Below, one piece after another: positions 1 to 10,584 of a stretch of DNA of 64,000 nucleotides. This DNA comes from Archegozetes longisetosus (taxonomy: Eukaryota; Arthropoda; Arachnida; Sarcoptiformes; Trhypochthoniidae). Both the position numbers and the translations under genes were made by a program. The stretch lies in assembly GCA_018873245.2 (NCBI GenBank), contig JAEMBT020000003.1:1108447-1172446 (forward strand). Direction: 5' to 3'. The number at the start of each line of letters is the position of its first letter. The first letter of the stretch is position 1. Under the pieces are notes generated by a model. That model saw only the letters and a program-made list of their open reading frames with translations. It did not search any database and was not told the DNA's origin.

Positions 1-1985
1 GTTAACAATGCATTGAGACAATATGTTATTTCCTGAATAGCTGAGACCTAACGGTGTAAATGTTCCTGAATCCGATTCCATAACAACACTTATGTTATTC
101 AATTCATTCTTGTGTCTCTGCAATTCAGAAAACAAATTCAGGATCGAAATTCTTTTGTAGGGATTCATTTAGGTTTGAGCTCAGGTTCTGGTTTGCATTT
201 GCATTTTAGTTTGAATTTAGACTCTCACTAATAATGTTCTTGTGAGATTAGTTCATACTTGTACATAAGCTTGAGCTCCAACTAAACCCGACTCTTCTGC
301 AGTCCACAAAACTGATCTTAAAGTTCTTTTAGTTTTCAAACCCAATTTTTTCAGTACAGACAAAGCTCTCCATGATATGAAGGCTCCCCCACCATCATCA
401 ACAGCCCCCTGTCCGACATCCCATGAATCCAAATGACCTGATACTATAACTACCTGAGTTCGAAAAATTAACATGAAATAAATCCAAGCAAAAACTGTAA
501 CATATCGTATGAGGAAATACCTGTTCTGGTTTTTCATAGCCAAGTAATTCACTTATTAAGTTTCTTGTGATCACATTCAGGCCATTATGTGATCCAATAT
601 AAAGACTCAACTTAACTAACTTTCCTAATAATATAAATTTTATTATATATTGTCGCTGCTATTTCATATGAGCGGTTGGCAGCCTAACTCGTATCGTGAG
701 TCAGATGCGATGTAGCTAGATGCTTATCAGGCTGTACGACTTGAATATTACTACAAAATCGAAAGGATTTCATATTTCACGAGAAATACTTGAATGAAAG
801 TGGATTTTTCTTAAGAAAACAATTTAGGTCGTGAAGGTCATTTCAAGGAAATTTTTCCAATTGAGTACTGAATTCAAACAATTTTCGTACAAAAATCTTA
901 TTAATTTTTATGTCTAGGAACATTAGAGGGTCAAATAATAGAGGGTCATTTATCGGTATTTATGGCTAGCTAGCTCACGCGCGTCGACCGTTTTTCAACT
1001 AATTACCATTAGATGTAAGCCTATCTAGAAGTTCTGCGTCTTCTACTGTTATGCTCGCAGCTGGTATTTGACCAGTAGTATTCTGCCTGGCTAAATAAAA
1101 AGTGAATGATAATATTTCAACGAAGGTATATCAAGAATTTCACTCATCTCAAAGAGATATTACCTATAGCTAGACCTCCAGCATGTATAGAATATATTGA
1201 AAGATCAGTTAATGGACGAGCCTTTAGAAAAACAGCGAATTGTAATAAAAATTGGAAAAAATTACTTTGGCTTAAATTTACTAAAGTGGCGACTGCTCCA
1301 TATTGTGAGGCAAGAGATGTACCATTCGGTGGATGAATTTTAAAATCTAACTGAAGCGTATGATTAAAATTATAGACAACAATTTTTCCGGAAATTTCGT
1401 CAATCCTTCGCCACAATTCATCAAAACTCTTAACAACCATAACGGGTGCAGTAATAATACGCCCATTCGTCCCGACACTAGAACCCGAACCCAGAATTGA
1501 AATCTTTCGCACTCGAGGATATATCATTTGAGCCCATTCAGATCCTCTTGTCTAGCAGTAATTATATTTTAAAAATTTTTATTAAATAATATAAAATCTC
1601 ATAAATTATTATTTGTTAGAGTATTGACCCATTTCTGAAGGCGAACATCTTCTGTATAAACCTTATCATGATTCTCATTGCGCAACAAGTTTCTCAGATA
1701 ATCAATGGAATTCTCCAGGCTCCGACTTCCGGGATATCGTGGGCCGAAAGTATCGACAAACGTAGCCAATTCCCTATAAGTGACTCCTTTATCACTTTCG
1801 TTGATAATAAAGTCGATTATTTTCTGAACATCGTTTGACCTGCTTCTTATTTCATTTTTCAAGTCGTTAGTAAATTCTGATACAGAATTACAAACACTTC
1901 CATCAAATATCTTTCCAGTCGCGTAATCAGCTCTTATTTCTGAAATAAATACTATGAAAATTGTCAATTTAAATGCTTCGAACAT
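1..1985 (-). CDS. CPQ: Carboxypeptidase Q-like M28 metallopeptidase, 3' partial
   Basis: Secreted or lysosomal zinc dipeptidase of the M28 family (plasma glutamate carboxypeptidase type). Exons on the minus strand: 1985-1629, 1551-1164, 1090-1007, 624-521, 453-259 and 117 to the window edge. Phases match at every junction, giving 415 codons so far; the family usually has about 470 residues. Residues 1-19 are a signal peptide ([19 protein letters not shown]). Family landmarks seen are [67 protein letters not shown] (His and Asp zinc ligands), LWTAEESG (catalytic and ligand Glu) and [10 protein letters not shown] (Asp ligand). The last zinc-binding His should lie beyond position 1. Introns are small (67-382 bases). 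The first intron's donor, TGG|GTCAAT, is poor, but no other GT in that intron keeps the frame. A weak TATA-like AAATAG sits about 50 bases upstream of the ATG. The family call is firm; the exact orthologue is inferred. Confidence 0.93.
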
Positions 1986-2310
1986 TTCAATAAATTGAAC
2001 AGAATAATTTTCACCGATTTCCTACAGGTTCTATTTAAGCTTTCAACTATATTATTGTTAGGTTGGAAATTAGATAAAATCTAGAACGTGATTCTTTTAT
2101 TACTAGTACTACTTAACAATTTGTATTGATTGAAAAATTCTGCCATTGGTTGGACTTTATATTTAATATACTGATCAATAAAGGTCTGCTCCGCTAGTCT
2201 AGAATACCTAGTTCTATTCGTTCAAAATAATATTACGAAAGATTTATTACATCAGAAAAACGTGTTGATATTGAGGAGTCTCCAGATCACACAAGTGTTT
2301 TATAACGAAA
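1986..2310. other. Intergenic, upstream of the peptidase gene
   Basis: No ORF or RNA gene seen. It holds the presumed promoter of the minus-strand peptidase gene, with a TTAAATAG motif at 2031-2040 on the minus strand, and then AT-rich sequence up to the 3' end of the retrotransposon. Confidence 0.5.
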
Positions 2311-3705
2311 TAGTAATGATAATGATAATTTATTTTCACTTTTCAGTGAGGAATATACAAACTTGTTATATATTCTATTATAGTAAATTACAATTTAAAA
2401 TGAGTTTAAATACAATATAATTTTTCTCTTAAAAACACAAATATTATAGACATCTCTTATTTCCTTAGGTAATTTGTAATTATGGTTTGTATTAACATGG
2501 TAATTTGTAAGTATTGAAGATTCATGAAAAAAGTGCTTATCACAAAAGTTTATTCTAGTCTTGTTTATATCTATTTTTAGCCCATGCCTATGAGTTTCTC
2601 TAAAATTAAATCTATTCAACCAACTAGTTGGAATCAATTCATGTTTCATTTTGACCCTTTGCACAATTGTTAACATTTTAACTTTTCTTCTAATTTCTAA
2701 CGATTCTAAATCGAGTACTTTTATCCTTTCTGCATTAGGCTAAAGCTATGAGGTTTCGAATTGACCTAATTTATTACATATAAACTTTGTTACCCTTCTT
2801 TGCACACATTCAATTCTTTTAATATGACAAATATTTGGAGGAAATTCTGTATTTGAAAATTCTAAAATAGGCAAAATATACGTTTTATATAGTCTTGAAA
2901 ATTTTTCACCATTAGCTCTCTTACACATATATTTTAAAGACCCCATTTTTGCAAAGCTTTAGAGACAATCTTGTCACATTGATTATTAAAATTTAAATTT
3001 TCATCAAGAGTTACACCTAAGTGTTGATGGCTGTGAACCTGCTCTATCAAAGTATTATTTATAGCATACCTAAAATTTAGTTTCACTCTTCTTCAATGAA
3101 ACCCTCAATAGTTTACTTTTCATTGCATTTAGATTTAAACCATTTAAAATACACCATTGATTAACAATATTTAAATTATTTTGAAGTATGAGAAAGTCAT
3201 TTTCACTCTCAATAACCTTAATTAATACCGAATCGTCTGCAAATTCAAACAAAAAACTCTTAACTAAGTTTACCATATCAGCTTTGAATGTATTGAATTC
3301 AAAAGGGGACGACGATCCACCTTGAGCTACACCTGAGTCCACATTAACACTGTTGGAAACCTCATCTTCAAATATTACAAACTGTTTCCTATCTTTCATC
3401 ATTTCAATTTTTAAATTCAAATATTTACCCTTGACACCGTACTTTTGCAGTTTCTCTATTAATAAATCATGTCTTATACACTCAAACACATTTTTCTTGT
3501 TCAGAAAAACCAAATCTACACAGTTAATATTCTTGTTATTGAATGCATTAACAACTAAGTAAACTATATCTATGATCTGGTTCTCAATTGAAACACCTTT
3601 CGTGTAAGAATATTGAGTTACATGTATTATTTTTTTCACTATAAATATGGGGAATAAAACTATTTAGCATCAGCTTATCAAAAAGTTTGAAAAAATTATT
3701 TTGAA
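2311..3705 (-). mobile_element. 5'-truncated non-LTR retrotransposon (CR1/Jockey-like), dead
   Basis: Reverse-transcriptase half of a LINE. On the minus strand the sequence begins near 3705 with KLFDKLMLNSFI, the start of the RT domain. A frameshift follows, and then an open stretch 3639-3070 with QYSYTKGVSIENQI, SGVAQGGSSSPFEFN and the catalytic FADDSVLI. Downstream, 2946-2746 has RLYKTYILPILEF and ECVQRRVTKFIC, and 2676-2395 has the typical post-RT C-terminus (THRHGLKI ... NFCDKHFF). These pieces are split by stops and frameshifts, so the copy is not functional. It ends near 2311 in AATAAATTATCATTATCATTA, the microsatellite-like tail common in these LINEs. There is no ORF1 or endonuclease, as expected from 5' truncation. 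The clade is a guess from motif style. Confidence 0.85.
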
Positions 3706-4089
3706 CAGAAATATATTTATTTTTGATATAGTATAACTATCAAATTGAGTTTAATGATATGAGTAGACATAGTACACTTTTCATTTCATATAGTACTTAT
3801 TGATATAATTTGTCCATGAGATAGAGGACGATTTTTCTAGAGATTATCTTAAAATATGTTAAAATATTCAGTAGATCAATTTATCGTAAATTCTATATGA
3901 AGATTAGGTTTATTATCCAAATTATGAATCTATTTGCTTAAATAAAACTAGTAGAGAACTATATTCTAAGATTTGGCTTTTTATCACGAATAAATTTGAC
4001 GCGAGAACGAAGTGAGTCGTTTCACATTGACATACGATTAACGATTGAATGTATCTCATCAACATTAAAGTTTGTCCGACAAGTTCGCA
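3706..4089. other. Intergenic, no feature recognised
   Basis: AT-rich sequence between the LINE and the upstream block of the zinc-finger gene. A 64-codon minus-strand open stretch at 3922-4116 resembles nothing and overlaps the putative promoter, so it is taken as chance. Confidence 0.5.
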
Positions 4090-4257
4090 AAAGAGCGTAA
4101 CTTCATTTGTGAACAAAACTCAATTGAGATGTAAATAAAATCTCGCTTATCAATCAAAACATGTGTTTAGTGTTTACGAATTTTTCTCATTAAATCAATT
4201 ATTTCCTGTGTTTAATTAGTTTTAGGTAAATATATAGAAATTGTCGTTTAAATAAAA
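4090..4257 (+). promoter_or_regulatory. Upstream block of the zinc-finger gene, present three times
   Basis: The segment directly before the ATG contains AGCGTAACTTCATTTGTGAA, then CAAAACTCAA and later AAAACATGTGTTT. Diverged versions lie before both decayed copies: AGCGTAACTTTGTTTGTGAA near 6140, and AAAACTCAATATGAATGTAA plus AAAACATGTTTTCG near 7565-7620. The tandem duplications therefore carried their upstream region with them. Promoter function is inferred only from position; I see no TATA box I would trust. Confidence 0.4.
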
Positions 4258-5975
4258 ATGTGCTCACAATCTGTTAACAAACAAATGAACCAAATTTTTG
4301 ATCAGTTAAAAGAAGAAAATAACAGACTTTTGAAGCAATTATTATTTATTAAAAATGTTTTTCAGTTTTTCGACTGTTTTACAAGTTCATTAAAAGATTT
4401 GTTAATTTGTTGCAAGTGTTTTGAAAATTTGCAAAATAAACTCAAATTTGAACAATTAGAACAAAAATTGAAAACAAGCTTTGATAGCGAAAAACAGAAA
4501 CGAATTCACGAACAAATTGAAGAAAACATTAGAAAAAATTTAAATTTCTTTAGTCAAAAATCAAAACAAAGACTTAGTGAAGAAAGCAGTAACAAAATAA
4601 GTGGTCGACGTCTTTATATAAAAACACAACAATTCAATTCATGTCACTATAAAACGGATAAAAATATGAGATGTATTTTAACTAATAAACAGTCGATTGA
4701 AAAACAGTTGAAAATTAATAAATTCAGAAATGATTTGATCTCTCGTAAGTTTAAGAAACTCATGAATATACTTCAAATTAACTGTTTTTAAAATTTTATT
4801 TCAGGAATAAGTGGAATAAAATATTCACCGGTAAAGCAAAAAACAATTGAAGATGAAAAAATCCAAGTCAATGGTAAAGATAATATCTGGTATTGAAAAA
4901 TTTGACAGAATTGATTAAAATAACTACCTTTCAATTTATTTTAGTGGTAGATTGGCCAACAAGATCATCAAAAACTAGAGAAATAGCTAAAAATGAGGAA
5001 AATATTACTAAAAGTCAGATCAAAGTTGAAGACAATAGTGGAGTAAAAAATTTTTACTGCGATAAATGCGATAAACATTTTAAAAGTAAACTATATTTGA
5101 ATAAACATAAATATAGAGTACACATAGATAAGAAGTATAAATGTGATTGGCCTCAATGCCTGTTTGCTACCAAAGACAAGAAAATCTTAGAAAATCACAC
5201 ATTAATTAAGCACTTAAAGCCTGGAGAAAAGCCATTTAAGTGCCAAATGTGTGATAAAGGCTTTCCGACTAAGAATTACCTCTCGAGACACTTAAAAATA
5301 TATCATTTAGACGTAAAAACATATGCCTGTGATTGGCCTGGATGTGAATATCAGACTATTCTTAAGCCGACTCTTAAGACTCATATGACCATACATATGG
5401 ACGAAAAACCGTTTGCGTGTGATTGGCCCGGATGCGAGTCTAGTTTTGCTCAAAATTGCGCACTTTTAAAACATTATAAACAAATTCATGAAAACATAAA
5501 AGAGTTTAAGTGTGTTTGGCCTCAATGTCACAAAGAGTTTAACTCTAAATGTCAATTAGAGACTCATACTAATAGATATCATAAAAAAGTGGCGCCTTTT
5601 AAGTGCTCTGAGTGTGAAAAATCATTTTTCGGTTCTAACGAGTTGACTAAACATTTGAGATCTTTTCATAGAAAGACTTGTCCAAGATTTCAATGCGACA
5701 AATGTCAGAAATTTTTCAAAACTTGTGTGAGTTTGAGAACCCACAATATGAGACACACGGGAGAAAAACCGTTCAAATGTGGAATAAATGGATGTCAGTC
5801 TGAGTTTGTAACTAAACGCGAGCTTAAGGTTCATAAGGATTCGATTCATAACGATTTGAGACCATTTTTGTGCGAATGGCCTGAATGTCGAAAAAGTTTT
5901 AAGATTAAGTCCAATTTAACACTTCACTATAGATCTCATACGGGATATGAACCGAAGAAAAAAGTTGTAAAGTAA
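4258..5975 (+). CDS. C2H2 zinc-finger protein with ten fingers and N-terminal coiled coil
   Basis: Probable nuclear DNA- or RNA-binding protein. Three exons, 4258-4744, 4805-4873 and 4945-5975, are joined by short introns with good sites (CTC|GTAAGT, TTTCAG|GA, ATG|GTAAAG, TTTTAG|TG), all in phase 1. The product is 528 residues. Residues about 5-120 are Lys/Glu/Gln/Leu-rich and look coiled coil. Residues 222-517 hold ten fingers in one block. Fingers 1, 3, 7 and 8 have C-x2-C; 2, 4, 5, 6, 9 and 10 have C-x4-C, several as CDWPGC or CDWPQC. TGEKPF-like linkers are present (PGEKPFKC, TGEKPFKC). The mix of C-x4-C fingers recalls TFIIIA, but TFIIIA has nine fingers and no such N-terminus, so I do not assign orthology. 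Two decayed tandem copies follow. A polyadenylation signal lies just past the stop. Confidence 0.9.
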
Positions 5976-5983
5976 CAAATGAC

Positions 5984-5989
5984 AATAAA
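5984..5989 (+). terminator. AATAAA polyadenylation signal
   Basis: AATAAA nine bases after the TAA stop of the zinc-finger gene. A second possible signal (TTAATAAAC) lies near 6028, which may be the one used given how close the first is to the stop. Confidence 0.5.
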
Positions 5990-6276
5990 AACATTTTAAT
6001 CAATAAGAAATTGTTTCTTTAACGCTTTAATAAACGTCTGGCTTTATTATGGCTCTTTAATATCTTGTATTTTTATCTCACTTTTTGGCGTAAGACAAGT
6101 CATATTTTTGTTGTTAAGGGTTAAAATTGTTTTGAAAGTAAGCGTAACTTTGTTTGTGAACAAAACTCGATATTAATGTAAACAAAGCTGAAGCGCGTGT
6201 TTGTAACTTACAAAATTTGTAAGTCATTTAATGAATAACATTTAATGTTATTCACTCCAAATACCACATTAAACAA

Positions 6277-7469
6277 ATGAATCAAACTTTCGGTCAGTTG
6301 AAGGAACAAATTAATAGACATCAATTGTTTAAAAAATGTTTTGTATTGTTCGTTAGTTTAAGAAGCTAATTCAGTTATTTATCAGTTGGATGTCATTGTA
6401 ATAAAGACAATAATAAAGACGTTGAAAAATTAAAATCTAAGTTAAGAATATGTTTCAATTTTGCGAAACAGAAAAAATGAACAGATCAAATATCACAGGC
6501 ATACAAAGATTGATAACAAAGTGAACACTGACGTAACCAACGACACGCAGACACGCAGACACGCGCGCCAGTAACTTATCTTAGTAAATTGTTTAAAATG
6601 GCTTTATTCAAAATGAATTTAGGCACAACTTATTCGGTTTAACTACAAACAAGTAGAACACGCAAACATAGGCACCACCTAACTCTGTCTCGATTGGTCA
6701 ACACGCCAACCTAAGTAAGATCTAAGTACCCATAGACTAGTTATGTTCTGGAGATAAAACGTTTAAATGCCAAATGTGTCACAACGTTTTTGATATAGAG
6801 AGAACTTGAGAGACATGAAAAACAATTTCATATTAGTTCGCAATCAGTATTCTTGCGGTTGGAGTGGATGCGATCATAGGACTTAATATATTAATAGTTT
6901 GAAGAAGACGTCATTAGACACCTGGCTCAGAAGCCGTTTGTGTATGAGTTTAGGTTGGCCCAAAGTCTAACCAGTTGAAACATTGTAAAACAATTTTACG
7001 AAAACATTAATCATTTTAAGTGTGTTTGTCCTCAATATGAATAAGAATTTAACAACAGATACAAAATTAGAGAATTATATGATTAGAATTTAGGGAAATA
7101 CAATTCCACTCAAGCGCTCTCAATATGAAAAGTCATTTTTCTAATTCTATGCGACTGAAAAAACACGCGAACAATGCTTATAACGGCAAACAATTTAAAT
7201 ACGTTAAATTTAAATATAAGTTTAGTTGTGGAAAATTGGCTCATATGAAGCTGCATCTTATGAGGAAACATTGAACACAAAGACCGTTAAGTATAGTTTT
7301 AAGGGATGTCAGTCCCAGTTTGTCACCAGTTATGAGTTTAGAGTTGACACAGATTCCATTCATAACAATGTGCACTGAATATCGAGAGAGTTTAAGGCGA
7401 AAACGGATCTAACTGTTCGTTATAGATCTCATGCGGTGACACAACCGAAGATAAAATCTGTCCAGTAGT
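6277..7469 (+). pseudogene. Decayed tandem copy of the ten-finger gene
   Basis: Nucleotide-level match to the intact gene from its first codons (AAATGAATCAAACTTTCGGTCAGTTGAAGG against AAATGAACCAAATTTTTGATCAGTTAAAAG) to its end (TATAGATCTCATGCGGTGAC against TATAGATCTCATACGGGATA, both ending in a short Lys-rich tail and stop). Finger remnants are readable at KTFKCQMC (about 6760), YSCGWSGC (about 6850) and CQSQFVT (about 7308), with stops and frameshifts between them. The upstream block is also copied (6140-6276). A segment of different composition, about 6530-6740, interrupts the homology, so part of the finger array is missing or replaced. Not functional. Confidence 0.85.
6542..6569 (+). repeat. 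Short ACACGCAG tandem repeat inside an inserted segment
   Basis: GACACGCA repeated about three times, then GCGCGCC. It lies in a GC-richer segment (about 6530-6740) with no counterpart in the intact gene, so it probably arrived by insertion. Confidence 0.6.
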
Positions 7470-7729
7470 TAACGAAAATCGCTCAAAATAACGATTTAAT
7501 AGCACTCAAGTCTGGCGCCGTTCCAATCATCTTTAAACTTATGATTAAAGTCTTTAATCTTGTGTTTAAAACTCAATATGAATGTAAAAGAGCTTTATGT
7601 ATGAACCAAAACATGTTTTCGTTATTTAAAAATGATTTTGACACCAAATAAAATTGAGTTGCTTCTAACTTAATTATTTTCTAAAAATATGTTTCGATTA
7701 TTATACTAATTAACTAATTAATTAATAAG

Positions 7730-8440
7730 ATGTGCAATCAATTCTTTTTAACGAAGAAACAAATAGGATCTTTAATGGATTGAAAAAAGAAAATAATATT
7801 TTATAGCCGCTCTCTAACTCGAGATATACTGACCGCACGAGTTTAAAAATTGTATGGTTGGAATCCATACGGCCTGCTAACTTGAGTTAGTCTGTTTCCA
7901 TGATCGAAGTTGGTCACCTGTCTTCTGTAAACAAAAATCTATAGTATATCACTGAGAACACAATGCACGAAATTTGCAAAAGTTAAAAGTAAAATATGTC
8001 AATTAAACAAGAGAACACTGAAAGTAAACATAAAATGACAGAATGATTTCATAAAAGTTTTTACTATTGCTATCCCATTCCATTCTATATTAGTATCGGT
8101 AGACAAATTATCTGTGAGCTCGTAATGGGGTACTATGTCTGTCGAAAAGTGACCACTGGCTACTTCGGTAATTTAAAAACGATTATTGACGGAAAAATTG
8201 GAAATCTCAAAGTAATTGGGTATAAAATTTTTGCTGTGGACAGTAGTATCGTCCGATTTGTTAATTGACAGGCTTCCGGTTAAGTTTATCTAATGCGATA
8301 AATGTAAGTATTTTTGCATAAGTGCTCAAAGTTTGAAAATACAAACATGATATTCAGGCAAATTCCTTTTAGGTTTGGATATGTGAGTCTGAATTAGTAA
8401 TCATACGCGAACCCATTACTTATAGGAGTTCAACGTATAG
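7730..8440 (+). pseudogene. Second decayed, internally deleted copy of the ten-finger gene
   Basis: Starts with ATGTGCAATCAATTC, matching the intact start ATGTGCTCACAATCTG, and the encoded MCNQFFLTKKQIGSLMD then hits a stop. A piece near 7975-8030 matches the coiled-coil exon (AATTTGCAAAAGTTAAA, CAATTAAACAAGAGAACA). About 8292-8437 matches the finger-8 to finger-9 region (ATGCGATAAATGTAAGTATT against ATGCGACAAATGTCAGAAAT). Most of the finger block is gone, and a stretch at 7805-7940 has no match. Weaker similarity may continue to about 8530. It is more diverged than the first decayed copy, so it is probably older. Confidence 0.7.
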
Positions 8441-9234
8441 CAAAATATGAAGATGTCACAAAGTCTAAAGAAAATTTAATTATTTGAGCATTTAGCTAAG
8501 GGATTTCATAAAGATTTAATACTATGTCGTAATCACGTGTATAAAGAAAAAAATTCTTAAAAACTGAATGATCAACATTTCTTTAATCAAATAAGAATTT
8601 ACGATTTAAAATCCTTTTACTGAAAATTTAAAGTGCTTGAATTTTTGATCACTCTCAGTAAATTGTGGCAGTGGCACTCAATACAATGTTTATATCTATC
8701 AACTCTTTGAAGAATATAGTTCGCTTCAAAATTACTTATTTGAAAGCTTTCAAAGAATATGTTGAATCACTAATCCCACTGATCATAAGCTGAACTGAAG
8801 CTATTATTAATTACTAATAATATATTACTAATAAATTTTTTCTTTTGATGCAGATAAGTAGTTAATAAAATGCAAGTATAATTTTTTGAAGTGAACTACA
8901 TAAAACTAACAGATATTAATTATTTTTCTTAACATAAATTTTTATCTTAATTATTGATTAAGTACAAGCTGAATATTATTGCAAATTAAAGGAGCCACTA
9001 AAGAAGTATTTATGAGATTTTCATTGATCTAAATAAAGATCAAAATATAGTTACTAGTATAATTAATTAAGAATACAAGCCACTGATAAAGAACATTAAA
9101 AGCAGGGCATGTTCAAATAAGAGTATCTTTGACATTACATAATAGAAGTTTGAGTCATATACAAAACGAATAAAATGCATTCATATTTTAACTTTACAAC
9201 AAATACAATAATAATAGGCATAATTATTAAGTAA
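8441..9234. other. Intergenic, AT-rich
   Basis: No ORF of note. The first about 90 bases may still be tail homology of the second zinc-finger relic. The rest is unique-looking AT-rich DNA up to the mariner insertion. Confidence 0.5.
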
Positions 9235-9236
9235 TA

Positions 9237-10582
9237 TCAGATGGAATCAGTGAAAAATGCAATTTCATATCTTTAAATGTATATTTGATGACAAAATAAT
9301 AATTATATATTTAGTGAATATATTCGCCTCCCGTCTTGTTGACAAAGACCCAGCGGAGTGGGAAGTGTCTGGTACCAGTGGCGCTATTTTGTAAATTTAT
9401 TTCTCTTATAACTTCTTCATATGCAGCTCGAAGTTGAACTTCATTAACAAATCTTTTACAGTTACTTGGCCTCTTTATTCTCGCTATGCCATCGAAGTCG
9501 CAGGGGTTAAGATCAGGACTGTACGGATGGCGTTTTAGTCCCTCCCACAGATGCACCTTAAAGAATTCTTTAATTTTATTATGCTTATGTGATGTCATAA
9601 TGTCGTAGAGGATGGTAGGACTATGAATCCGCTTTCTTTTTTTCTCTAGGAGCATTACTTTCAAAAAGATTAATATAAATTTCAAAATTGGCTTCTATGT
9701 TTCTTGGTAAAATTCGATAACCAAACACTTGATTTCCGTGAAGAGCCACGATCATTATCACCTTCCAATCTTGCATTAATGCTCTTACTTTGGTGGATCT
9801 GTAATGTATATTAAGACCACTAGCATCATTTTAAAATTATAAAATGTTGTCATATCAAAACTCATGGTGGTTGCACAGGTAACCGCTATTGGCGAGAACT
9901 TCTAGGGTCACTCGGACCACGACTTTTAATCCATGTCTCATCAATGGCAGTAATCCTTGACAGAATATCATTATCAGTATTATATCTTTGTAGATGTTCA
10001 TCACAAGTATTGGCTCTCAATTGTTTATGAGCCAAATCATATGGTGCCCATCGAGAGGCAATCTTTTAAGCCCCTACTTCTTTTAACAGTCCTCTGGTAC
10101 TGGCAGTACTGGTACCTAAATTTTGTGACACTGCAAAAGTACTCCAATTTCTGTCTTCTAGTAATTGATCTTATAATTTTTCTTTGTGTACATCGTCTGT
10201 CATTGTCTGTTCTTTCTCTTCATATTGATCATTTTCGATACTCAGACGTTTTACCTCGGAAATTCCAGGTACAAATGATAGACCTTTCTTAGATTATATA
10301 CTTCCCTTTGGCGATTCTATGCGAACCAGAATAAGCTATAGACACAGGATAGCCAAGTAACATACTACACTTAATAAAAACTCGCTGTTCTTGTCTAGTA
10401 ATACTTGCTCGAAGTTCATCAACTTTTGGGCCCCCAACAAAACTGAGATAAAAAAGCGTTAAAAATAAGTAAGACTTCATGATCCACTTTGTTTTACACT
10501 AATACATAATATATTATAAGCATGTTTACATCTCCAACAGTCCTTGAGATATAAAATTGCAATTTTCACTGATTCCATCTAA
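9237..10582 (-). mobile_element. Mariner element, full length with both terminal repeats
   Basis: Both ends are visible. The left end reads TCAGATGGAATCAGTGAAAA and the reverse complement of the right end reads TTAGATGGAATCAGTGAAAA; the match runs on as TGCAATTT and ATATCT, with few mismatches over about 35 bases. Each end is flanked by TA (9235-9236 and 10583-10584), the expected target duplication. Length is 1346 bases, usual for mariner. The transposase inside, on the minus strand, is decayed. Confidence 0.9.
9311..10480 (-). pseudogene. Mariner transposase, inactivated
   Basis: Read from 10480 downward. An N-terminal helix-turn-helix remnant has RVFIKCSMLLGYP. Then come LLEDRNWSTFAVSQNLG and KIASRWAPYDLAHKQLRA near 10250-10000, followed by IDETWI (first catalytic Asp) near 9945. 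VMIVALHGNQVFGYRILPRN lies near 9760. An open stretch 9685-9311 has ILYDIMTSH (second Asp) and HPYSPDLNPCDF (third Asp), with 34 residues between the last two as in mariner DD34D enzymes. It ends in FPLRWVFVNKTGGEYI, a typical mariner C-terminus. Several stops and frameshifts interrupt it, so no active enzyme is made. Confidence 0.9.
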
Positions 10583-10584
10583 TA

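Noticed and set aside
253..610. ORFs 253-552 and 398-610 as separate genes
   Set aside because: They are two exons of the peptidase read through their introns.
4258..5975. Assignment as transcription factor IIIA
   Set aside because: Ten fingers rather than nine, a long coiled-coil N-terminus, and no TFIIIA C-terminal motif.
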